From: an uncultured Chloroflexota bacterium
GTDB lineage: Bacteria; Chloroflexota; Anaerolineae; Caldilineales; Caldilineaceae
Direction of reading: 5' to 3'
Assembly (NCBI GenBank): GCA_903858085.1
Contig: CAIOHJ010000246.1
Location: 1 to 8,755, forward strand
Length of the DNA stretch: 8,755 nt
Made by a program: the position numbers and the translations under genes. The notes beneath the pieces are model-generated. The model was not told the origin of the DNA. It saw only the letters and a list, made by a program, of their open reading frames with translations, and ran no database searches. Of this stretch, positions 1 through 5,831 are shown piece by piece; position 1 is the first letter of the stretch, and the number at the start of each line of letters is the position of its first letter.

Positions 1-563
1 CCCAGATCCATTGCGGCTTCTTCCAGCCGGCTGTCAAAGCCATGCAACCGGGCGCGCACCACCAAGGTCACAAAGGGGATGCTGAAGGCGATGTGGGAGA
101 CGATCACAGTGCCCAGCCCCAGGGTCAGCCGCAGGCCGGGGGCCAGCATGCTGTTGAGCCAGCCAAAGAGTGCGCTGAAGAGCACCAGGATTCCGATCCC
201 CATCACAATTTCGGGGGTCACCATTGGGAAATAGAGGGCAGTCTCAGCGCTTTTTTTCCCAAAAAACTCATAGCGCTGCAGCGCCAGCGCGGCCAGCGTG
301 CCAATGAGCGTCGACACTGCGGTCGAGGTCACGGCAATGATCAGGGTATTGCGGGCGGCATCGGCCACGCTGCGGTTTTGGAGAAGTTCGCAGTACCAGT
401 AAAACGGCCCACAGGGCCCCTGGTTCACCACCCCTTCGAAGACGACATTGGTGCGCGAGACATTGAAGGAAAAAACGATCAACACCACGATCGGTGCGTA
501 GAGAAAGAAGTAGACCAGCCCCGACAGAGCGGCCAGCCAAGGGGACTGTCGCGACGGGCTCAT
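1..563 (-). CDS. potC: Spermidine/putrescine ABC transporter permease PotC (partial, 3' end outside window)
   Basis: Inner-membrane permease of the polyamine importer, the second channel subunit that pairs with PotB and is driven by PotA. The 187 visible residues begin MSPSRQSPWLAALSGLVYFF. Hydrophobic segments lie near residues 10-33, 72-96, 112-138 and 146-170. A PotC-type segment, YFPMVTPEIVMGIGILVLF, is at 111-129. The fragment ends in EEAAMDL at 181-187, the start of the EAA loop that docks on the ATPase. The ATG at 561-563 overlaps the potB stop codon (560-562) as ATGA, which indicates translational coupling. A GAGGAG sequence lies 11 bases upstream (575-580). A short loop around residues 46-58 contains two cysteines (C51, C58) and looks like an insertion relative to the PotC proteins I know. 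The gene continues past base 1. Assignment to the polyamine subfamily rests on the potAB context and could in principle be another small cationic substrate. Confidence 0.9.
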   Translation of the reverse strand, partial: MSPSRQSPWLAALSGLVYFFLYAPIVVLIVFSFNVSRTNVVFEGVVNQGPCGPFYWYCELLQNRSVADAARNTLIIAVTSTAVSTLIGTLAALALQRYEFFGKKSAETALYFPMVTPEIVMGIGILVLFSALFGWLNSMLAPGLRLTLGLGTVIVSHIAFSIPFVTLVVRARLHGFDSRLEEAAMDL

Positions 564-1462
564 CCTGCGGCAATCTCCTCACCCAGCCCGAAGCGCCGGG
601 TATAGTAGAGCGTCAACACCAGGGTGATCCCCAACAACACGATCGAGGCTGCGGAGCCAAAAGGCGGGTCGCGCGCATCCAGGAACTGCCGTTGCACCAG
701 ATTGCCCACCAGGATCACCTGACGCCCTCCCAGGATGTCAGAGACGACAAAGGTGCCGATCACCGGGACAAATGTCAAGATGGTCCCGGCAATGACGCCG
801 GGCATCGAGAGGGGGAGCGTGACCCGCCAGAAGGTCTGCAGCGCGTTGGCATGGAGATCGGCGGCTGCCTCGTAGAGTGCGGGCTCGATCTTTTCCAGCG
901 AGGTATAGACCGGCAAGATCATAAACGGCAGAAATTCGTAGACCATGCCGATCAAAACAGCACTTTGCGAGGGATACAGGTCCAGCGGCTGCCAGGGCAG
1001 GCCAACCAGCCCAGCCACAGCGCCCAGGGTGGTGTTGAGCACACCTTGGCTGCGCAGGATCATCACCCAGGCATAGATGCGGATCACAAAATTGGTCCAC
1101 AGGGGCACCAACACCAAAAACAGCAGCAGGTTGCGCCGTCGTTGCGGGGCACGGGCAATGAAATAGGCCAGGGGGTAGGCCAACAGGAGCACGATCGTGG
1201 TCGTCTGGAACGCCAGGGCCAACGAGCGCAGCAGAATTTTCAGATACAGGTCGTCCCAGCCCGTTGCGGTGAAGCCCAGCAGCCGCCAGTAGTTTCCCAG
1301 CGTGAAGCTGTAGATCACATTGCCGTCGACGTCGCGCTGGGCGAAGCTGGTGACGATTGTCAGCCCCAGCGGCAGCACCAGCAGCACTCCCAACACCAAC
1401 AGCGCAGGCAGGATCAGCAAAAAGCCCTGCCAACGGCGATTTTCGCGCAGCAACTGGAACAT
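560..1462 (-). CDS. potB: Spermidine/putrescine ABC transporter permease PotB
   Basis: First membrane-channel subunit of the polyamine importer, in the BPD_transp_1 family. Counting from the ATG at 1460-1462 it has 300 residues, close to the usual PotB size (about 285-300). The N-terminal segment RRWQGFLLILPALLVLGVLL is typical of this family and forms the first membrane helix. Further hydrophobic segments lie near 85-102, 113-136, 167-185, 225-245 and 270-287. The EAA loop, EAAADLHANALQTFWRVTLP, is at residues 198-217 and is the PotA contact. The start is uncertain. A GTG at 1469-1471 would add three residues and overlap the potA stop as GTGA, but it has no Shine-Dalgarno at a useful distance. 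The ATG at 1462 has AGGG eight bases upstream, so I prefer it. The gene sits between potA and potC in one operon. Confidence 0.92.
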   Translation of the reverse strand: MFQLLRENRRWQGFLLILPALLVLGVLLVLPLGLTIVTSFAQRDVDGNVIYSFTLGNYWRLLGFTATGWDDLYLKILLRSLALAFQTTTIVLLLAYPLAYFIARAPQRRRNLLLFLVLVPLWTNFVIRIYAWVMILRSQGVLNTTLGAVAGLVGLPWQPLDLYPSQSAVLIGMVYEFLPFMILPVYTSLEKIEPALYEAAADLHANALQTFWRVTLPLSMPGVIAGTILTFVPVIGTFVVSDILGGRQVILVGNLVQRQFLDARDPPFGSAASIVLLGITLVLTLYYTRRFGLGEEIAAG

Positions 1463-1467
1463 GGCGC

Positions 1468-2568
1468 TCACCCTGTCAACACGCTGGCTGTTTCTGCTGC
1501 AAACCGCACGCAGACCGTGTCACCCGGCTGGGCCCACTGGCGCAGGGCCGCCAGGTTGTTCTGCTCGCGCACCCGGAGTATCTGGCCGCTGGCCAGGCGA
1601 ACACTGTAGTGGGTATCGGTGCCGATATAGAGCTGGTCGACGACCTGCCCTTGCAGCTGATTGGCCAACGGCGCTTCCAGCGGGCGAAGTGTCAACTTTT
1701 CGGGCCGTACTGTCACAGTGACCGGCTTCCCCACAGCCACAGGCTGGGCCATGGACGCCCACACCAGGAGCCCACCGGGCAGTTCGACGAGCGCCTGGCC
1801 GCCCTGCAGCTGCTGGACGTTCCCTTCCAGAAAGTTGGTCTCGCCGATAAAATCGGCGACGAAACGGCAATTGGGCTGCTCGTAGATCTGGGTGGCGCTT
1901 CCCACTTGCAGGGCCACCCCGGCGTCCATCACCGCAATGCGGTCGCTCATCGTGAGGGCCTCTTCCTGGTCGTGGGTGACGAACACAAAGGTGATCCCCA
2001 CCTCGCGCTGCAGTTTCTTGAGTTCAAGCTGCATCTCTTTGCGCAATTTCAGGTCGAGCGCGCCCAACGGTTCGTCCAGCAGCAGGACTTGCGGGCGGTT
2101 GACCAGCGCGCGCGCCAACGCCACACGCTGTTGCTGCCCACCGGAGAGCTGTTTGGGGCGCCGCCGCTCGAAGCCGCTCAGCCGCACCATCGCCAGCGCG
2201 TCCCCGACTCGTCTTTGGAGCTCCTGTCTGCCGACTTTTTGCATCTGCAGACCAAAGGCCACATTTTCCCCGATCGTCATGTGGGGGAAGAGGGCATAGT
2301 TTTGAAAGACTGTGTTGACAGGGCGCTGGTAGGGGGGGGTTTTGCCCATTGGCCGCCCCTGGATCAGCACTTCCCCGGCGCTGGGCAGTTCAAAACCGGC
2401 CACCATGCGCAGGGTTGTCGTCTTGCCACAGCCTGAAGGCCCCAAAAGCGCAAAAAACTCGCCGTCGGCAATTTGCAAGGAGAGCTCTTTGACGGCTGCC
2501 ACCGTCTCTCCGGCGGGGCCCAGAAAACGTTTCCATACAGCACGCAGTTCAACGGCGTAGCCGACCAA
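1468..2568 (-). CDS. potA: Spermidine/putrescine ABC transporter ATP-binding protein PotA
   Basis: Cytoplasmic ATPase that powers polyamine uptake through PotB/PotC. It has 366 residues (E. coli PotA has 378). All nucleotide-binding motifs are intact: Walker A GPSGCGKT at 43-50, Q-loop Q89 in FQNYALFPHMT, signature LSGGQQQRVALARAL at 141-155, Walker B VLLLDEP at 161-167 with catalytic E166, D-loop GALD at 169-172, and switch H199 in FVTHDQEEA. Residues from about 280 to 360 form the C-terminal TOBE region (VTVTVRPEKLTL at 283-294) typical of the PotA/CysA/MalK branch. The start is a TTG at 2566-2568, preceded five bases upstream by GGAGAGG (2574-2580). No ATG fits this frame near the N-terminus. 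It is the first gene of potABC and has its own promoter upstream. The related Fe3+ and sulfate ATPases look alike, but the PotB-type permease makes the polyamine call more likely. Confidence 0.94.
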   Translation of the reverse strand: MVGYAVELRAVWKRFLGPAGETVAAVKELSLQIADGEFFALLGPSGCGKTTTLRMVAGFELPSAGEVLIQGRPMGKTPPYQRPVNTVFQNYALFPHMTIGENVAFGLQMQKVGRQELQRRVGDALAMVRLSGFERRRPKQLSGGQQQRVALARALVNRPQVLLLDEPLGALDLKLRKEMQLELKKLQREVGITFVFVTHDQEEALTMSDRIAVMDAGVALQVGSATQIYEQPNCRFVADFIGETNFLEGNVQQLQGGQALVELPGGLLVWASMAQPVAVGKPVTVTVRPEKLTLRPLEAPLANQLQGQVVDQLYIGTDTHYSVRLASGQILRVREQNNLAALRQWAQPGDTVCVRFAAETASVLTG

Positions 2569-2573
2569 TGCAC

Positions 2574-2580
2574 CCTCTCC
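2574..2580 (-). promoter_or_regulatory. Ribosome binding site deciding the potA TTG start
   Basis: GGAGAGG lies five bases before the TTG at 2568 on the minus strand. This strong Shine-Dalgarno supports a rare TTG start in a frame with no nearby ATG. A GTG at 2571-2573 is out of frame. Confidence 0.65.
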
Positions 2581-2610
2581 TGAACAGACTGACCGATCTG
2601 GTTGAGCAGG

Positions 2611-2631
2611 GGAATTTTTCCCAAAAATTTC
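2611..2631 (-). other. Small A/T-rich hairpin in the pot leader
   Basis: AATTTTT (2613-2619) and AAAAATT (2623-2629) form a 7-bp stem with a 3-base loop. The flanking bases 2611 and 2631 can extend it past one imperfect pair. If the promoter at 2640-2668 is used, this hairpin would sit close to the 5' end of the pot mRNA. It might protect the transcript or do nothing; its pairing energy is low because all the core pairs are A-T. Confidence 0.35.
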
Positions 2632-2639
2632 TTGCGATC

Positions 2640-2668
2640 ACCATACCATTTTTTTCAGAGATTGCCAA
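2640..2668 (-). promoter_or_regulatory. Sigma-70-type promoter for potABC
   Basis: On the minus strand a -35 box TTGGCA (2668-2663, five of six matches to TTGACA) is followed by an exact 17-base spacer and a -10 box TATGGT (2645-2640, four of six matches to TATAAT). TGG directly before the -10 box gives an extended -10 (TGn). The expected start of transcription is near 2633, which leaves a leader of about 65 bases before the TTG of potA. The A-rich spacer (seven A on the minus strand) is compatible with an active promoter. It lies in the only gap upstream of the operon. Confidence 0.6.
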
Positions 2669-2671
2669 ACA

Positions 2672-2712
2672 GTGCCGGTGGACTGCTTGTGGAGGGGACA
2701 GTCCACCGGCAC
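2672..2712 (-). terminator. Perfect 14-bp hairpin after the haem-protein gene, possible terminator
   Basis: The arms at 2672-2685 (GTGCCGGTGGACTG on the plus strand) and 2699-2712 (CAGTCCACCGGCAC) are exact reverse complements with a 13-base loop. The hairpin begins six bases after the stop codon of the upstream gene (2719-2721), which is where a terminator is expected. The sequence after it on the minus strand is TGTTTGGC, so the U-tract is poor and efficient intrinsic termination is doubtful. It ends three bases before the -35 box of the pot promoter, so it could also be a dispersed palindrome or influence that promoter. Confidence 0.5.
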
Positions 2713-2718
2713 CGGCTT

Positions 2719-4989
2719 CTAGCGGCTCACAGCTGGCAGATACAAGGTCTGTCCGGTTTCTTCTTCCGGCTGGCCGGCAGCCCAGGCCGTCAGCAGGGTG
2801 ACCAGGGCTTGCGGGGTGTTGCGCGGGGGAGAATTGCCGGCCTGGTCCCGTTCGCTGAGTCCATGACAGGAGCTACAGACGCGGATTTCGCCAGACTGGA
2901 AGGTGATCCAGTAGCGTTCGCGCACCACTCCTGTCCCTTGCGCGTCGGTCAGCTGCCAGGTGAGGGCGCGGCTGGCTGGCACGAACGCGGCAGCCGACCC
3001 ATCGGCATGAATCACAACGCTGCCGGGCAGGGCTGCGGCGACCGGAGCATTGGCCGCCAGTGCGGCCGGGTCGTGCAGCCAACGGGCCAGCACCCGCCGG
3101 CCAGGCTCGACCGTGCTGCCTCCCCCTCGCCAGCCGCGCAGCTGATCTCCCTGAAAAAATTGCAGGGCAGCGACCTCATAGATCTTGCCGGGGGCGCCTG
3201 TTGTCTGGTGGGTGCTGTTGGCAACCCGCAAGTTGAAGGGCTGCTGCAGGTCAAAGTCATCGCGGGTTGTGGCATCGCGCACCACGGCCAACGCCAGGTT
3301 GTGCTGGCGCAGATAGGCACGCAGCGCAGCCTCGTCGACCCCCGCCTGCGCCAACGCAGCTGCCTCCGGCTCTGGGAGCGCCAGCGAGGCGAGGGGGCGT
3401 ATCGGCCGTGGGCGGGCGTAGACTTCGACCGGGTTCAACTCCCACAAAGGGCCGCTGTAAGAGACCAGCTCGTCCGGGCTCCAGTAGCGGAGCGTCGCCG
3501 TGATGCCCGCTGTCAGCGGCTGGGCAGCGGCCGCGTAGCCGTTGGCGGCAGCTGCCAGAACCCTCAAGCGGAACGCATAGGTGGAGTTCAAAGGTCCCCC
3601 CTCCCCGGCCTCCTCACCCTGGGTGGCGGTGTGCGCGGCCACCAGGGTGCCGTCGCTGAGCAGCAGCGGATCCCGGTAGTGGCCGCTATTTTCTGGCCGA
3701 TCTTCTGTGCTGGCAGTGGCCCGGTGGGTGACATAGGTCACCTGCATCTGTCCGGGAGAGCGATCGGGCGGAGCTGCCAGGCTGACCACCTGGCCTGCCC
3801 CGTGGGTGCCAAATTCGGGGGCATCGATCGCGTAATAGAGACCGGGCCGGGTCGGGTCTTCGGCGATCTGCAGGAGGTTGTTGACCGGATTGGGGTTGAA
3901 ACGGGCCAGCTGCCCATAGTAGTCCATGACATTGCTGTCGTTGTTGAGGCTGGCTGCGATGTAGGCGTGCAGCTCGTGGCGGCCCACGTGGTTGAGCAGC
4001 TCGCCGTCGCTGCCATCTTCGTGGATGGTCCAGGGGAAGAAGTGGTTGAAGGTGTGGCCCACCAGGGGGGTACCGGCCAGCAGGTCGGCGCGTGCTGCGC
4101 GTGGTTCTGGAAAGAGCTCGCTGCGGAGGGGCAGCACCGCGGCGGCTGCCCCCTCGTCGGCGTAGTCAAAGGTTCCATACGGTTCCGGATTGCCCGCCAA
4201 CAGCGCCAGCGCGTCGGCGTCGGCCTGCTGGTCGCGCTGCAAATGGTCCCACTGGGTAAAAAGAAGACGGCCAAAGCTGTCGATCAGCGGGGTAAAATCC
4301 CCCGAAGGGGCATGGTTGAGCAGACGCAGGGCACCGTTGGCGGGGTTCAGGCTCCACAGCCCGCTCACCGTAGGGGCGCTTTCGTATTCGTCCAGCTGGG
4401 GATACAGATGGCGCTCCCCCGAGCGGGGGCGGTCGCTGGTGAAAAAAATCTGGTCTTTTGTTCCGTAGATCGGGCTGACATTGTTGTATTGCGCTGGCTG
4501 GTTGGGCAGGTGGCGGATGGAAGGGGTCTCCTCCTGGCCCAGCCCGGTGATCTCGTAGATCTGCCAGTAAAAGACACGGCTGTTGTCGTACTGGCGCTCG
4601 GGGGCACCGACCACCATGCTGAAGAGTGCCTTCTGTCCGTCCCAGTGCACGGCCGGGTCTCGTACGGCGATGGCGTCTGCGCCTTGAAACCCTTCGGGGT
4701 CACTGCTGCCGTAGCCAGCGGCGGCGGTGAGGTTTTTGAGCGTGCCATCGGGGTAACGAATCCACAGCGCGCCGCCGCGGGCTGCCACGTCCATGCCAGC
4801 CAGGTGGTTGCCAAATGTCGAGGTGATCGTCGCAAAATCAGCGCGAATCGGCGGCTGGGTCACAAAGAGGATCGGATGGGGCAGCTGTGGGGTCACCGGA
4901 CCCTGGGCGAGGGCAGCCCCCTGGACTGTCTGGGTGAGCAACAAGAGCCCGAGCGCGACGCCCCTGTACAGCGGATGCATTTTTTTCAT
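2719..4989 (-). CDS. Secreted beta-propeller-like protein with one C-terminal CXXCH haem motif (HzsA-related family suspected)
   Basis: Exported protein of 756 residues. Residues 1-29 are a signal peptide (MKKMHPLYRG, hydrophobic core GVALGLLLL, AxA-like end near ALA), so the product acts outside the membrane. Residues of about 65-250 and 430-520 contain repeats of the type found in beta-propellers, such as QIFFTSDRPRSGERHLYP at 180-197, LWSLNPANGALRLL at 211-224 and DSFGRLLFTQWDHL at 237-250. A CSSCHG motif at 705-710 follows the phrase YWITFQSGEIRV and would bind one c-type haem. The layout of propeller followed by a C-terminal CXXCH resembles proteins annotated as HzsA-related (hydrazine synthase alpha, middle domain), which are widespread outside anammox bacteria; that identification is from memory and unproven. 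The enzyme activity is unknown and there is no reason to infer hydrazine synthesis. The protein ends LYLPAVSR, like many secreted Chloroflexota proteins. The ATG at 4989 has AAGGAAG six bases upstream (4996-5002). The frame remains open to 5433, but that would overlap the methyltransferase gene and bury the signal peptide, so it is rejected. Confidence 0.8.
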   Translation of the reverse strand: MKKMHPLYRGVALGLLLLTQTVQGAALAQGPVTPQLPHPILFVTQPPIRADFATITSTFGNHLAGMDVAARGGALWIRYPDGTLKNLTAAAGYGSSDPEGFQGADAIAVRDPAVHWDGQKALFSMVVGAPERQYDNSRVFYWQIYEITGLGQEETPSIRHLPNQPAQYNNVSPIYGTKDQIFFTSDRPRSGERHLYPQLDEYESAPTVSGLWSLNPANGALRLLNHAPSGDFTPLIDSFGRLLFTQWDHLQRDQQADADALALLAGNPEPYGTFDYADEGAAAAVLPLRSELFPEPRAARADLLAGTPLVGHTFNHFFPWTIHEDGSDGELLNHVGRHELHAYIAASLNNDSNVMDYYGQLARFNPNPVNNLLQIAEDPTRPGLYYAIDAPEFGTHGAGQVVSLAAPPDRSPGQMQVTYVTHRATASTEDRPENSGHYRDPLLLSDGTLVAAHTATQGEEAGEGGPLNSTYAFRLRVLAAAANGYAAAAQPLTAGITATLRYWSPDELVSYSGPLWELNPVEVYARPRPIRPLASLALPEPEAAALAQAGVDEAALRAYLRQHNLALAVVRDATTRDDFDLQQPFNLRVANSTHQTTGAPGKIYEVAALQFFQGDQLRGWRGGGSTVEPGRRVLARWLHDPAALAANAPVAAALPGSVVIHADGSAAAFVPASRALTWQLTDAQGTGVVRERYWITFQSGEIRVCSSCHGLSERDQAGNSPPRNTPQALVTLLTAWAAGQPEEETGQTLYLPAVSR

Positions 4990-4995
4990 GGCCAA

Positions 4996-5002
4996 CTTCC
5001 TT
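4996..5002 (-). promoter_or_regulatory. Ribosome binding site for the CXXCH protein
   Basis: AAGGAAG lies six bases before the ATG at 4989. It sets the start at the signal peptide and argues against the longer open frame that reaches 5433. A second ATG at 4978-4980 is too far from it. Confidence 0.6.
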
Positions 5003-5017
5003 CTGATTGGGTCGCTG

Positions 5018-5812
5018 TCACGGCTGGTACAGAGCCCACAGCTCGAGGATCCAGGCGGTGACCTGTTTGTAATGTTCCCAGGAACCGGGCACGGGGTTCG
5101 GCGCATCGGCCAGCAGCTCTTGGCAATGCACGATCCGGAAATGGCGGCTGGCCAGGCCATTGACCACCGTACTGAGCCGATGTCGGAACTCGCGCGGCCC
5201 CTGCATGCGCTGGGGCACCCCGGCGGCATCCTCGAAACTCCAGGCTGGATCGTCAAAAAATTCGGGGAGGACCTCTTCATCCTGGTACGGTCGGCGAATA
5301 CGGTAGCCTGTGCCGTCCCAGCTGGCGTCGTCGACGGCCTGGGTGAACGGGTTGTGCCACTGCAGAAAGTAGCTGCCGCCGGGCCGCAGCACCCGCGCGA
5401 CTTGTGCGAAGACTGCGGTCGGGTCTGGCACAAAGTTGATCGAATAGCCGTGGTAGACCAGGTCGAAGCGGGCTGCGGGGAAGCGGGAGAGGTCGCGCAT
5501 ATCGCCTTGTTCGGTCTGCACCTTCAGCCCGTAGTGGGCAGCGGCGCGGCGGTCGCCGGCCAGCTGGTTGTCGGTGAGGTCGAGCACTGTCACCTGTGCC
5601 CCCAGCAGCGCCAGCGCTGCCGACTGTTGCCCTCCCCCGCAGCCCAGACAGAGCACCTGCTGTCCGGCAAGCTCTCCCAGCCGATTCTGGCTGTCGACCC
5701 GCTGCCGGGCAGAGGTGGGATCCAGATCGAGCCAGGGCCGGGTGTAGAAAAGTCCAGCTGCGGCCAGCGCTTCCCAGCGTTCTTTGTTGAAGCGGGCAAG
5801 TTCATCGAGCAT
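5018..5812 (-). CDS. Class I SAM-dependent methyltransferase
   Basis: Cytoplasmic methyltransferase of 264 residues with the Rossmann-fold motifs in order. Motif I is VLCLGCGGGQQS at 53-64 (SAM binding). The acidic end of strand 2 is D78 in VTVLDLT. EQGDMRDLSRF at 101-111 contacts the adenine. FDLVYHGYSINFV at 116-128 is motif IV, and RVLRPGGSYFLQWHNP at 140-155 is the usual post-motif. The long C-terminal part (from about 160) has WDGTGYRIRRPY and other conserved-looking aromatic stretches, probably the substrate lid. The substrate cannot be told from sequence. The ATG at 5812 has AAAGGA five bases upstream (5818-5823). It lies 19 bases after nadE and 28 bases before the haem-protein start, consistent with one transcript. 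The family is known in Chloroflexota and cyanobacteria but has no established role that I can name. Confidence 0.9.
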   Translation of the reverse strand: MLDELARFNKERWEALAAAGLFYTRPWLDLDPTSARQRVDSQNRLGELAGQQVLCLGCGGGQQSAALALLGAQVTVLDLTDNQLAGDRRAAAHYGLKVQTEQGDMRDLSRFPAARFDLVYHGYSINFVPDPTAVFAQVARVLRPGGSYFLQWHNPFTQAVDDASWDGTGYRIRRPYQDEEVLPEFFDDPAWSFEDAAGVPQRMQGPREFRHRLSTVVNGLASRHFRIVHCQELLADAPNPVPGSWEHYKQVTAWILELWALYQP

Positions 5813-5817
5813 AGCGA

Positions 5818-5823
5818 TCCTTT
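5818..5823 (-). promoter_or_regulatory. Ribosome binding site for the methyltransferase
   Basis: AAAGGA lies five bases before the ATG at 5812, within the 19-base gap after the nadE stop codon. Confidence 0.55.
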
Positions 5824-5831
5824 CGTCTCAT

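Noticed and set aside
494..1609. 371-codon plus-strand frame opposite potB
   Set aside because: It is rich in Gln, His and Arg with no domain features and is fully antisense to a convincing permease.
2602..5061. 819-codon open frame on the plus strand opposite the haem-protein gene
   Set aside because: It is antisense to a gene with a clear signal peptide and CXXCH motif, has no recognisable domain and is a typical shadow frame in GC-rich DNA.
4990..5433. N-terminal extension of the haem protein to 5433
   Set aside because: It would overlap the conserved 3' half of the methyltransferase in another frame and place the signal peptide internally; the ATG at 4989 has a good ribosome site.
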